DNA of 64,000 bases. Origin: Nymphalis io. Its lineage: Eukaryota > Arthropoda > Insecta > Lepidoptera > Nymphalidae. Position numbers and translations under genes: made by a program. Each line of letters begins with the position of its first letter. Positions within the stretch are counted from its first letter, which is position 1. The notes beneath the pieces were generated by a model that was not told the DNA's origin, searched no databases, and worked only from the letters and a program-made list of their open reading frames with translations. The DNA is taken from the NCBI RefSeq assembly GCF_905147045.1, contig NC_065906.1:2604001-2668000 (forward strand), in the 5' to 3' direction. Shown piece after piece: positions 47,991-60,935 of this stretch.

Positions 47991-49132
47991 TTAACAGGTT
48001 AATTAATAGTAATATTTAAGTCAAACTATCTTTGAAAATAATGGGGTACTTTTATTTACTATACACTGTGTATAATACTTAGTTTATAAAAATACCTTTT
48101 TTTAATAGATTATTAGCATTATTAAGAAAATAAAATCAGTATTATCAGGATTCGCAGTCATATTTGAAATTGTAACGGTTTTGTAACGGTCGTGATGCCA
48201 CTAAATGTATGACATTTATGTAGAAAAATGTGATATAAACAAGTAAGTCGTGTCTTTCGCTTAATTTCTCAAATGGATGTCCAAAAAATACATTCTTCTA
48301 TAAAAATTTACAATCACAAAGGTTTTTATATTTTAAGTGGCAAACGTCATTTTTTGGAAAAATGCGTTATTCCATAAATAACACATACCTTATGTAATCG
48401 TTTTGAAAAATCACATTGTTCCTATGAAACGAACGTGTGATCGGTTTCGTGTACGGGTTGCAAATGGCAGAGTGACGTTTTCTACATTCAAAATGGCGTA
48501 TTACCATACAGTACAGAAATGACACTTGTGACATTTTAGTGACATTGACGTATAATTTTATGCATTGTCATTCTTCCATTAAAAATAAATTTGATGATAA
48601 GTTGTTTTATTAAATAATCGAGTTTATAAAAAAGTTTATATATGTCATTTTACCATTTAATAGACGACATGTCACAAAGGTAACAATTAGATTAATTTGT
48701 ATATACTAAAGCAGTTTTAGAATTAGATTAATTTGTATATATATACTAAATCTAATTCATTGATATTTTACATAAAAAAGTTACTGTTGCGCTCTTAAAC
48801 TTTTCAAGCACTTTCTAATCGTCACAGTACACATGACACCAAATAAATGGCATTGGGGACAATCAAAAACAACCACGAAATAATAATTTTATGTTCTTTA
48901 ATCATATTTATTGTTATGCAATTTAAAAAAAATATTAAAAACTATAATTCTAATACAAATACTTTGAATGACATTTTTTTTTGCTTAGCAAATGTATAAA
49001 ATTTTAGATATAAATAATTTATATCGCAAACACTGTTAATTAATTAAAGTAAATAAAGTCTTAGAATGCATAAATTAAAGAAATATTTAATAATAAATGT
49101 GCCACAATTTCTTATTTTCATTTTATCTGCGT
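47991..49132. other. Spacer 3' of BBP-I, nothing recognised
   Basis: AT-rich, with several short direct repeats ('aattagattaatttgtatata' near 48690 and 48720). No exon or known repeat. Confidence 0.45.
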
Positions 49133-50771
49133 TTAAGCGTCGACCCTACAGTCTTCGTCGGTGAATGATGGCCATACGAATTTGCTGGCGTTCAAAAGCG
49201 TGGAGTCCTTGATGAACTTCTCAATAGTAGCTTTAGTTTCGTCAGACAGAGTCTTAGACCTCGAGAAGACCCAGGCAAACTCTGTGAATGAAGAATTGGA
49301 TGGATGATATGTTCCTATGTATATTTTTTTAAGAAAGCCATTTATATCTTAAATACTACATATATACATATATGTAGTTATAGATATGTATTTCTTACCG
49401 ATTAAGATCAACAGAAAGTACTTCTACTTCCCGAACTTATTGTTTCCAAATTTGAACTGAAGATTTTCGGTTAAAATTGCGACCAGTTGATGGTTACCGT
49501 AGTTTGACTTTTTGAACAAATATAATGTAATTTTATAATTCTCAATTACCTCGGCGGGCCTTCTTATTCTCGTCGAATTGACAGAAGTAAGCGATGCAGT
49601 AGTTATCATAGTCAGTAGACAGAATGTTCACGACACTATCAGTCACAGCGCCTTTCGCTAAAATAATATAAACAATATATTTTAATAATAAACCTTAAGG
49701 GTTTGTTTTGTTTGAAAGTTTTAACTTCAGGATTTACCAGATCCATTTGTAAAAACTAATACATTAAATAACCCATTCGGTTAAGATTATAAAGTATATA
49801 ATATCACTTTATAACAAAGGCAGAACATAACTTTTAATTTTAGCTTAGCTATTCCATTTTGAAAGCAGAAGAAGCTAGTTTTAAATATCTAGTGAAAAAT
49901 AAGTTCAATAAATAATTAATGACATAAACAAAAAAGGATTAACTAATAATATATAGAAATATATGGAGAAGGAAATCACACTGCGATCATAAATAATCGG
50001 AATATGAGCTTATGAAAATCATAAATCGAATGATAAAATATTAGTAAAAATTGAAAAGGTAATAATTTAATAAGAACCTCCAAAAGGCATGCTGTGGACC
50101 AATTTGCCGGTGGTACCAGCGTCAGTGGCGAGTTTGGCGGTACCCTGGATGACCTTAAGTTTGTTGTTCTTGATATAGGTGTTCTTCACTTTTATAACAT
50201 CACCTTCCAGTTTATATTCAGCGGAACCGCATTTCACCTTCTTTTCATTTCCATGGGGGTACTTCGCAACTTCGTACCAAACGCCATTGCCGTACTGTGA
50301 AAACAATTCAATTATATAAATTTAAGAAATCTTACAAAAGTGGGTCCGACCCAGCAGTGATGTGTTCATAACTTAGCTCGTATGTCACCCGTGTTATGTT
50401 AAAACCTAATTTACGTTGACACACTATTTTGTTGCGCGTATGTTTAATTTTTTTTAATACATAGGTAGGCAGACCGACTATAAAAAAATATTAAAATGAC
50501 AAATTACAATTTTTATCAGAAGAATCATTATTAGTTCAGTTCTGTCAACAGAATTGAGCCATTGCTTTGTAATTTATTCTTGTTGGAGTTAAGATTGGCA
50601 TTTGCCTGTCAGTCTACCTGTTACACATTAAATAAAAATAAATATTATTTTTTTCGTACTCACAGAAGCGAAGTTGAAGTTGTCAACGGGAGTGACCTTA
50701 GGGCATTGAGTGTCAAGAATTACATTTGCAGAGACCGAAGCCACGAAGGCGATGAGTATGAAGCGGTACAT
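49133..50771 (-). CDS. BBP-I: insecticyanin/bilin-binding-type lipocalin, 193 aa, 4 exons
   Basis: Exons 50664-50771, 50078-50294, 49550-49657 and 49133-49281, in frame throughout. Signal peptide MYRFILIAFVASVSA; mature start NVILDTQCPK, closer to classical BBP than the central copies. GVW at 40-42, STDYDN at 122-127 with the full TDY of lipocalin motif 2, R152 in SRSK. Cys23, 58, 134 and 189 are present, plus Cys129 in YCIAYFC, a different position from the extra cysteine of D-H. The donor after exon 2 is GTTCTT, weaker than the GTA-type donors of its paralogues. The TATA-like TATATAA is at 50847-50853, and the leader keeps AAGCGCTT. The gene is intact, with no spare exon or ghost nearby. 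Confidence 0.93.
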
Positions 50772-50846
50772 AGTGATTTTCCTTTCAAGCGCTTTATTTC
50801 ATATAATTGCAGGTAGCTAACTTGAGAGTACACAAGATAACACTCC

Positions 50847-50853
50847 TTATATA
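50847..50853 (-). promoter_or_regulatory. TATA box of BBP-I
   Basis: TATATAA on the minus strand, 76 bases upstream of the ATG; BBP-J has the same variant. Confidence 0.7.
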
Positions 50854-51064
50854 CTCGTCCGAATCATGGGGTCAAGGTATTCAAATTAAAAGGTTATCAA
50901 AGCAAATAGATTGGCTCTCGTAAATAAAATAAAAACGAATTATTTTTTTCGTATCTTTAGACGAAAAAATAACATTGTAGTAACAATTCTGTAATTATCT
51001 ATGTCCATTGTGCATTTGTTTGACACTGTTTTACTATTGAAATGAAATTTCAAAAATTTTGTGA

Positions 51065-51230
51065 AATAATTCTAGCTGAAAAATAACATCTTAGTTCCCT
51101 AGATTGGTTGCACATTGGCGGCGTAAGCGATGGGTAACATTTGTTATAATGCCAATGTCTATGGACGTTAGTGACCACTTACCACCAAGTGGCCCATATG
51201 CTCGCCTACCTATGCATTAAAAAAAAACAT
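51065..51230 (-). repeat. REP-2 fragment in reverse
   Basis: 'tagattggttgcacattggc' to 'ggcccatatgctcgcctacc', the 5' half of REP-2. Confidence 0.7.
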
Positions 51231-52081
51231 TGAATGTATATGTTTGTATATACACATTATATATTCGAATACGTTTCTCCTTGAATATATTGAGAAATAC
51301 GTGATAATAGCCATGTCAAAGAACTTTTATCCGACGGCCCAGTTCAAGATCGTTTCGTCAATTTTTGCTCGACAAGACCCCATACTTATGACTTATGCTT
51401 GATTAAAAAAAATAGGGCTATTGGCTAATCTTATCAACAAAGCATATAACATATCTAATGGTCTTTGTCAGCTGGAAAGGCCAACACTTAAAGCTTATCG
51501 ATAAAAATTTAAGTGTCCCTCTGTGATTTCAAAATAAGTCCCACCTTGTAAGTAAAAATGTTTATTTACGAGTAACCAGCCATTTTAATAATTTAAATAT
51601 TTTGTTTGAATAATTCAAATGGGATTACATCATATGGTGTACGTTAAAAAGACAAATTTTGAAAAAAAAACCGTAACAAATTGAATTTCACGTTGGCGAA
51701 GCGCATTGGGCTTGTTTGAAATATCCGTTTTCAGCGCAATAGTTTTTCTAAATATTATTACGTGAACGACCAAACATATTTCTGTACATGGTGTGTTAAA
51801 ATGTCAGTTACAATGGATCGTATGAGGTTTGCAACACCCATATTAAAGTGAACGATTCTTAAAATAATTTCTTATCGCACCTCAACATTGCTAGGCCAAG
51901 GTTCCCTTCAATTGTCAAGTATATTATGTGTATTATTTTTAAGATTATGTTTCAGTCAGCCACGGAGCAGTAATGTAAATATAATTGTATATGTATATAT
52001 TACTATTCCCGATACCACAGGAAGAAATATGGAAATGTATGTATATTATATATTTATGGTTTTTAAATATCTTATTAACCT

Positions 52082-52380
52082 TTTTTTTTATAGAATAGGA
52101 AGGCGGACGAGCATATGGGTCACCTGATGCTAAGTGGTCACCAAACGCCCTTAGACATTGGCATTGTAAGAAATGTTAACCATCGCTTACATCACCAATG
52201 CGCCACCAACCTTGGGAACTAAGATGTTATGTCCCTTGTGCCTGTAATTACACTGGCTCACTCACCCTTCAAACCGGAACACAACAATACGTCGTACTGC
52301 TGTTTGGCGGTAGAATGTCTAATGAGTAGGTCGTAACTACCCAGACGGCACAGACTGGCACAAAGTCCTACGATCAAGTC
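52082..52380 (+). repeat. REP-2, near-complete copy
   Basis: Poly-T, 'atagaataggaaggcggacg', then the typical 'ccaaccttgggaactaagat' and 'ctggctcactcacccttcaa' segments. Confidence 0.8.
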
Positions 52381-52454
52381 ATTTATATCATTAATGAAAC
52401 TATGTTTTTTTTTTTTATTATAAATGATTTCATTAATAATCAATTTTGATGTTT

Positions 52455-52535
52455 CACATAGGATCCTGGTCTAGGACCCCGAGACATGGAGCCTTATCAT
52501 CTGACCACTAGACCAACGAAGGTGGTTGAATAATA
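52455..52535 (-). repeat. tRNA-like SINE head
   Basis: On the minus strand 'ttggtctagtggtcagatga' (A box) precedes 'cggggtcctagaccaggat'. It does not make a proper tRNA cloverleaf, so it is taken as a SINE fragment. Confidence 0.5.
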
Positions 52536-52539
52536 AATG

Positions 52540-54929
52540 TATTAATAAACGATGATCATCAATATGACGCGTGACCCAAAGCATTTGTTTAACAATTATA
52601 TTATCTTTGTAAACAAAATGAACCCTTGAAAGTGTTCTAGAGAACGATAAGCTTAGAGACACGAATAATACGCATCAGCTTCAAACAATGTCGAAAAAAA
52701 AGATAACTCGGGTGCGATTTTTGAAAATCAAATCTTATAAAATCTTTATCTTTCGCTGTGTGTTTTTATATTTGCGTGTGGGTTAACTTATTTTCTATTA
52801 TATTTTCTATTGAATATATATTATATATTCAATCAGTAATTGCACATATATATAAAATAATTAATTTGATAAAATATATTGATGCCTTTAATAATAAAAA
52901 TAATAATAAATATACATTAAAAGGTATCCTGGCTTTTGATAGCCAAAAATATACAATAAATATGCTGTAATGTCTCAAAATACATATACATATAGTACAA
53001 GATACTTTAAACAGAGGGCACACCAGTGCTATTCTGTAAGAGCTCACTTCATTACTTACTCGTGAAATATTGACTATCGACTTATGGTGTTATATTATTT
53101 TGATGCGTGAAGTGAATGTACTGAAGTGCTATTCTTGATATGTTATAATCATTATAGTCAATGTCGCATATCACTTACTGAAATTTCACGATCTCTTTCT
53201 GCGTTGATTTTCGAGTCATATAGAAAAGCACTGGTTACTAATTAGAAATTGATGGCCGCATAGAATGCGCATTCGAAAATCCTCCATTATCACAATAGCA
53301 ATATTAGTAATTAAGCGAACAGATGCATTGACAATGCTTTTTTTATAAACTAACCTATAAACCGACTAACATCATATAAATATGAGGTAATAAGAATGAT
53401 TATGAACAAACATGAAGTAAAAATAATCGGAGTTATCTTTTCTTTTTAACTGGGTATAATTAAATTATAATTAAAATATTAGCTTAAGTAAATATTTGCA
53501 CGATATGAGTTAGCGTTATACATTAATTACAATTAGTTGTTTTGCAAATAGTAGAATTTTATTATGATATCATATCGTCATAATTTCTTTATTTCCATAC
53601 CAAGTTATGTTAACAAGTAGTTTATGGAGATTCCTTTTAAGCACATAATGATTGTATTAGGAGAGTTCGATCTTCCAATTGATACATATTGGAGTATACA
53701 AAAAAATTATTATAACACATTTATATAGATGCAATATTATAATTGCAACATTTACACGTTTGTATAATTGCAATATTTTAACGCAAGTCGTAATAATAGT
53801 GCCGAATATACGAACAAATTGAATGTCATTGCGACTCATGCCGGTCATAAGCTGGTATATTATACGCACGCACGTAACCCCTTTTCGTTACGTGTTAAAT
53901 TTCCTATCCTGGCAAAAGTTCATAATAATCAGTTGAGTAGTTAAAACGTAAAAGCGTAGCAAAAAACAAACTGATTTTGCATTTATAATATCGAGGTATA
54001 TAAGTGGTGAATATTTTATGTTAGAAGTAATAAATAAATTTGAATGTTTGTGTTTGGATATTTGTTACTCAAGCATATTTTAAAATAAACTTAAAAAGAA
54101 CCTAACCTAATTAAAAATAATTACAGTTCTCGATGATATTGCTTAACATATACACAAATGAAGCAGTCAAATCGATAACCGTTTTATTTGAAGTCGGCTA
54201 AGCAGTGTGTAAAAAAGAATGTACTTTTAATTAATTTCGAAAGCGTCCTGTGCTTTTTGTTATTATGAGTTAGTAATTGAAGTACATTAATAGAACATAA
54301 CATTTCCTTTTTTTAAGAATACTAACTTTTTTTAGGAAATACTGATATTCTTATTTCTTTACAGAGAAGGCTTTACTTCTTAAATTATCTTGTAGTATGT
54401 AAGATATATTTTCATGTTTTTGAAAGCAACTTTAAAAAGTAAAAATAAATGTGTTTGTTAGCTCTTTAAATTGATTAAACAGAATATTTCAAGAAAATTA
54501 TTATCGCGTCGTGAGACAGCAATTTCAAATCAATCGAAACTGTAAAAGTTGTCAAGTAGAAAATCAACTGATAATCTTTAAACGCCTGATCAGATCTATA
54601 TACTTTATATCTAAAAACCATCTCGATTACTTCAAGTTTCAAACAGAAATCCATTCGCTTGGGTGGCTCCCAATCCCACAGACAGACACAGATACAGACA
54701 TTAAGCTAATAATGCCCTTTTTTACATTGGGGGTTAAAAACAAAACTGGACCGATTTATATAAAAAAAAATACATCTCATGCTGTTATATATAATAAGAT
54801 TTATTTATTCATCAATCAACTTCAGATAACAAATCTAAATAAATCAATTCTAATACATTTATCGTGGTTACTCGTTTACTTGTGAATCTCAATACTATTA
54901 TTCTTATAATCCATTGAATGGGATTGTAC
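52540..54929. other. I-J spacer without recognised gene
   Basis: AT-rich. One 25-base palindrome (52809-52833, attgaatatata / tatatattcaat). The 124-residue frame at 54511-54885 shows no familiar motif and is probably chance. Confidence 0.5.
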
Positions 54930-57900
54930 TTAAGCATTAACCTTGCAGGCAACCTCGGAGAAGTCTGGCCATGTGAACTTGCTGAGGTCAAGTATCTTCG
55001 ATTCCTTGATGAAGTTCTCAACAGTGTTCTTCACGGTTTCATCAAGCGTTTTTGTCCTGGAGAGAACCCAAGCGAAGTCTGCAAGCGCACACATTAATTT
55101 AATATAAAAGTGTTGCTATAGGGAAATGTTTTATTTTTTATTTATAGTGATAACATTATTATTATTCATACTATAAGTAAAATTATAGTTTTTTCATCAT
55201 TTACGAATAGATCATCCTAGAGCTGCTACGTGAACGTTATTTTACCCTTAGGGATAATATTTTACAGCATATAAAAATATTGCTTTTCTTTAATACGCAA
55301 AAAGTAGCCGAACGCAAAAAATAATCATAACATACTTAAATAACATACTTAAAGTCAATAATCATAACATACTTAAAGTCGGCTAGTATGATGCGTGTTC
55401 TAAAAATAACATGTCGTATTCTAGAATCATAGAAAACAATAAATTCCACACCTGTTATTAATCTAGGTGGCGTTATAGTATTAAAATTCATTTCTATATT
55501 TTATCAATTCATAAATCCAGTCATAAAAAAAATGTTCACTGATAAAATCACGTTCAAACCAACGTGCTGTATTATCGTATGATAATAACTTCCATATCAT
55601 GGAAACATTTATACGAATTATTGTTTTACAAAACAATTTTAGATGACATAAAAGTAAAATAATGTCCTCCGGATCGATTTCGGCTACGGCGACCAATCTC
55701 ATTTATTAGCCAACAGCGATGGACATATTACAGCGCACAAGCTGCTGCTGAGCATTTTCGATGGAAAAACCTTTTATTGCCCCGACTTAGGAATTTTACC
55801 CAAAACCTCCGGGTCTGCGGCCTTACATATAGCGACTAGACCAACGAGGCAGTCAATGTAGACGACATACTATTGCAACGATAGTTGAAGTAGCTACATA
55901 TCACATTCTGAGATCCACAATCGTGTCATACATGGAGTGTCGAGATTGTACTAACGGAAATCGGTGATACTATTTAGTATACATTTTTTAATATCAATTT
56001 GAGCCTCCAATAAACAAAATAACTACTAGCAATACCCATCGCGTCAATAACAAATTACGAAGTTGAATAAGAATAAAAAATATCTAGAAATTTCGATACA
56101 TCAAAATGTTACCAATATCTTTGTACTTTACGAGTAATCTCTGATTTTTGACATTAATTTATAAACGTTTTAAAACTACGTATTCGATAAAATTATCAAT
56201 GCACTTAAACAAATATTTTATCTTTATTTCTTACACATTTCCATTAAATTTCCATTAAACTCTTTTAAACGAAGGTGATAAATATTTACATAGTTACGAG
56301 TTTGCTGTTTAATAGATATATGAACTCATTATATATAACATATAAAGTAATGCTTGTATATATATTGTGTATCTCGAAATTAAATGTTTGTCTCAAATTT
56401 TGTATGTAGATAGGGCTTTTTACGTTTATCAGTATGTATTTGCTGAGAAAACGCAAATTTTCACAAAAAAATATTGATAACTAATTATATTATTATCAGA
56501 TCTGATCTAAGTCAGGTTAGTTGGTCGCCCAGTGTAGGTCAGAAATTTAATCTTTTCACTATCTTTTATTTTAATATGACTTAATATTGCATACCATTCC
56601 GACAGCCTAGAGATAATTTTTAACATGTCCGCTTTTTTAATTAATTACATTATCAACGAATGTCAAAATACGTAGTGCTGGATCAGATTTAGGTAATTCT
56701 CAACCATATCGATTGGATTGTTTGATTAATTGTTGAAAAATGTCTTTAATCTTTTACATTTATTGAGGAAATAGCCTATTTGCCGACTTTATGTTTGTAA
56801 ATCTACACATTTTATTAGGAATTGATCTGCTGGTATGACCCTGACCTAATACTATTAATGTTTTCGCAGTTTTTAATGGCTTGATAATCTAGCTGCTCTA
56901 CTATCACAACGATCCAATTGCGGTTAGGTCAAAATTCGTTCAGAATCAGTAACATTGCTCATAGGACAAGGCGATGCGCTACACCAGAACCCCTAAGGAG
57001 CCCCATATGAAATAGATTATATTTTCATATTAGCAATACAAAATATTATATACTTTTCCGTACCAACTTTTATTCTTATTTCGACTTCATTATTTTTATA
57101 TTTTATATTGCAAAGAGAAAAGAAAAGGTCATCCTCCATTGCTACACTTCAGCGACATCTGTACCAATCAATGTAACGGTGCATTGGGGAGTTTACCACC
57201 TGGCTACTGATCACAATAGAATTGGCCCCAAGGTCACCTTGGGTTTGTCTATATATAAATTTTCAGTACCAGTCCGGTCTGTTGAAGATAGTTTGTACAG
57301 TTTACACTTTCATGCCTCGAAGTAAATCAGTTGGTCCTGCGTTTGAACTCAATCGAATCGAAATTACCATTAATTATTAAAACAAGGGAAAAGAGACTAC
57401 ATGTACACGAGTATCATCTGTGCAGTTCGTCTTCCTTGAGAATTGACGTCAAATGAGCGTAAGTTAAACAGTTCGGAATCGAATTTGCCGTTAATAGTTT
57501 AAAAAACTTTTATTATACAATCATTCCTAAGTCATTGCTTACTAGCAATTTACTAAATTAGTAAATTGTAAATTAGTAATTGTAATAAAGTAATTTACTA
57601 AATTACTTGCACAACCTCCACTATTTTTAGGTATTTCAGCAAAATATATAAATCAAACATTTCTACCGATCACTCTATGATTCGAATGTGACAATACCAA
57701 TAAAAATTGAATAAATTAAAAAAAAATGTCACCTTGACGTGTCTTCTTGGCTTCGTCGTATTTGCAGTGGTAGCCGATAGCGTAGTTTTCGTAGTCGGTG
57801 GCAAGAATATTCAAGACATTCTTAGTTTCAGCGCCAGATGCTGAAATTATAATATTTTTCTATGTATTTAGGGTAAGTAAAAATCAGGCATAACAGCAAC

Positions 57901-60858
57901 AGCCTATAAATATCCTGCTGAGCTAAAGCCTCCTCTTTATTTGAGAGGATTTGAGCTTTTTTCTAACACGCTGCTCCAAAGCGACTGGTGGAACACATGT
58001 GTACAGGTTTCCTCACCGCCAAGCACGAAATAAAAAATAGAAATTACCCAAATGAGATTTAAAGTAATGTCATGTCTAGGTTGGAACTCACGATCTTTGA
58101 CTTAGGTAAACGTATTGTAACCACTGAGTTATCTCAGCTCTATGTGACAAGAATATAATATAGTTAATTTCGGAACATCAATCACATACCGTATCAGTGA
58201 ATTCAATTAGTTTTTAGTTGTGTATGCCGCACCTATTTAGATAAGTTTCTTATCATTCTTGTAATTTAACAATAAAAGTATATTTAAACTATAAGAGCCT
58301 GTGACACATTATATACATATGTATTTAAATATGTAAATTGTAAATGCAATCACCAAATATTTCGATAAGGGCTTACCTAAAAATCAATGTAAGAATGGTG
58401 CTTAAACTGTGGTAGAGCTTTGTGCAAGCTCATCTCATCACATCACATATTCTATCACAAAACAATAATATTTAGTATCGTTGTGTTCCAGTTTGAAGGG
58501 TGAGTGAGTCTGTGTAACAGGCACAAGAGATTCTCAGTACCCAGGAGTGTTAGGTAGGTAGGACGATGTAAGCCATAAATTATCACAATGCCAATGTCCA
58601 CGGTTGTGACCATTTAACATCAGGTGGCCTATTTGCCTACCTATATTCAATAAAAAATAAATTAATCTTACGTCCATAAGGTAGGGTGTAGACAAGCTTG
58701 CCAGTGTTTCCAGCGTCGTCAGCCAATTTCGCGGTACCTTCTATAGAGGCAAGCTTATTGTTGGCAATGTGCACGTTCTTTACTTTGATGACATCGCCTT
58801 CCCGTACGTACTCAGCACGACCGCACTTGCCCATCTTCTCAGCGTTATTGGAATACCTGGCTAATTCGTACCATGTTCCTTGCCCAAACTGTACATGAAA
58901 ATTAAAAAATGAAATAACCCAAATCCGGCTCAAAAAAATCCTCTAAAATGTAAAAAAAAAAAACGTGTTTTGGAACTTTCAGTATTTTCAGGACATTGAT
59001 TTCCAAATACTGTTTTACAATTTAGACTCGCTTGCGTGAAATATACATATAATTATATAGGCGTAATTGACAGAATATTTTACGCTCAACGTGCGTAGCG
59101 AAACAAATATATAAATCTTATTAGAAATGCGTTATATGACTCTTAATACATTTATGAACAACGGGCATTGTTGTTAATTACTATCCTATGTATACTAAAT
59201 TTGTGTTTATAATTCATCTCTGAATTGAAATTCTGCCACATGTGTATTCTACCAACCCGCATTGGAGTAGCGTGGTAGAATAAGCTCCAAAACTTCTCCT
59301 TAAAAGGGAGAGGAGGCCTTAGCCCAGCAGGCTGTTACTGTAACTATTCACATAATTAAGTAGCTTTATATCGATGTGTACCGCAATCGTATGATTAAGA
59401 ATGGTACTATTATTTAATTCCTCTGTATTTATTTAATTTGCTTACATATATTGGATTTAAAGCAAAAATGACAACATGCAAGCAGAAACTTTAAAAGTAC
59501 TGAACGCATTTACACAAGAATGGAATAGCAAATAAATTTGCACAATGCAAAGGGCACACCTTCCATTATAGCGACAACATAATAATTATTTTATTATTGG
59601 AAGCCACGCTTGATTTCCCGTACAAGGCCATTTTATCCTTTATAGTATCGCTACTCTTCCGGTTCACTGTAACCAGTATTCTTTGCTCAATATGTGTTTT
59701 TTATAGAATGTAAGTGGTCACTAACGCCCATAGACATTGGCATTGTAAGAAATATGCGCCACCAACCTTGGGAACAAAGATGTTATGTCCCTTGAGCCTT
59801 TAATTACACTGGCTCACACATCCTTCAAACCCGAACACAACAATACCAAGTACTGCTGTTTTGTGGTAGAATATCTGATGAGTGGGTGGTACCTAACCAG
59901 ATGAACTTGCTCAAAGCTCTACCACCAGTAAACGTACCGTACCCTTGTTTAATACTAACTTATTAATTTTCCGTTCTAGTTATAAACTGAGTTTAAATAT
60001 ATGAATCCGTTGATTATAGCTTTGAATCTAAATAAATAAATACAATTGAAGACTCGCAAATATTAACCAAAACAACTATTTCTTTATTTTAAATTACGTC
60101 TGGTATCTAATAATTGAATAAAATTTTAGTATAATTCAAATATTTAATGGACATTAAAATAGCATATTTAGAAGGATTTCTTAAAAAATTGCTTAGACGC
60201 GTTTTTCGCTAGTTTGTTAATAAGAGTAAAGCTTATATATTTATTATTATATACATGTATTTAAAAAACATAAATGATATATATCAGATGTAAATTTATA
60301 TATATTTATAATATAAATTTACATCTGAATTTAAATATATTATATATTTATAAAGCAAAGCCTATAAAAGAGAAGGCTCTTTATGGAGTTTAGGGTATTA
60401 TTGTTTATAATTCAGAAAGACATAGTCATAAGTAATTAATTAGAACATTTAACAGACATAAAAACAAATAAAGCCTCCTTTCATTCATTCCTCCACAATG
60501 TTCGAATGTGGGATAACACAAGACGCATGTAGGTTACAAGGTGTTGTTAAACAATATTTGATGTTAATATCAATTATAAACACAAATTAAGCACATAAAA
60601 ATTCAGCGGTGATTGGGTTTGAACACGCAATCTTCTGTGAAGGTTCACGTGCTTATAAACAGGACCATCTCAGCTCTATATTTCAAAATTAAACGATTTA
60701 ATAAATTCCTGTTATGACTTATTAGAAAAATAAAGGAAAAAAAAACTTACAGCGGCAAAATTGAAGTTCTCAACTGGCTTAGGATCTGGGCACTGAGAGT
60801 CAACGATGACGTTAGCCGTGACCGAAGCCACCAGGGCGAGGATAATAATTGGAAACAT
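54930..60858 (-). CDS. BBP-J: classical insecticyanin/bilin-binding lipocalin, 193 aa, long introns
   Basis: Exons 60751-60858, 58672-58888, 57733-57840 and 54930-55078; same four exon lengths, in frame. Signal peptide MFPIIILALVASVTA; mature start NVIVDSQCPD. GTW at 40-42, ATDYEN at 122-127, DFAWVLSRTKTL across the exon 3/4 junction, end VACKVNA. These features are nearest to classical BBP and insecticyanin. Cys23, 58, 134 and 189 are present, with no extra cysteine. The exon 2 donor is GGAC|GTAAG, so the split codon gives Pro109 where paralogues have Ala, Glu, Val or similar. Introns of 2.7, 0.8 and 1.9 kb carry SINE-5, SINE-1 and REP-2 copies, while paralogues have much shorter ones. It probably represents the oldest lineage of the array and is likely functional. 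Confidence 0.93.
55660..55860 (-). repeat. SINE-5 in intron 3 of BBP-J
   Basis: 'gatcgatttcggctacggcg' to 'gcgactagaccaacgaggca'; diverged relative of 9130-9515. Confidence 0.65.
57893..58655 (-). repeat. SINE-1 and REP-2 in intron 2 of BBP-J
   Basis: SINE-1 in reverse at 57893-58143 (diverged), then a REP-2 copy in reverse at 58400-58655 ('gtggtagagctttgtgcaag' to 'caggtggcctatttgcctac'). Confidence 0.7.
59212..59935 (+). repeat. SINE-1 fragment and REP-2 in intron 1 of BBP-J
   Basis: SINE-1 3' part at 59212-59340 and REP-2 (missing its first bases) at 59705-59935, both forward. Confidence 0.7.
60285..60327. repeat. Perfect 17-bp hairpin in intron 1 of BBP-J
   Basis: The arm cagatgtaaatttatat (60285-60301), a 9-base loop and the exact reverse complement (60311-60327). 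Confidence 0.8.
60575..60680 (-). repeat. SINE-1 fragment, tRNA-like head only
   Basis: 'cacaaattaagcacataaaa' to 'ggaccatctcagctctat' in reverse orientation, in intron 1 of BBP-J. Confidence 0.65.
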
Positions 60859-60928
60859 CTCGTATCAAAAGTTGGTTACTGCTATGAATGCTAACTGCAA
60901 CTGACAATGAACTGAGCAAAGCATCTCC

Positions 60929-60935
60929 TTATATA
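60929..60935 (-). promoter_or_regulatory. TATA box of BBP-J
   Basis: TATATAA on the minus strand, 71 bases upstream of the ATG. Confidence 0.7.

Noticed and set aside
52455..52535. tRNA-like sequence, also heads of SINE-1, SINE-3 and SINE-5 copies
   Set aside because: A and B boxes are present but no complete cloverleaf or acceptor stem could be drawn; they are joined to SINE bodies.
54511..54885. 124-residue plus-strand frame near BBP-J
   Set aside because: No recognised motif, low-complexity AT-rich composition, and no splice or promoter context.
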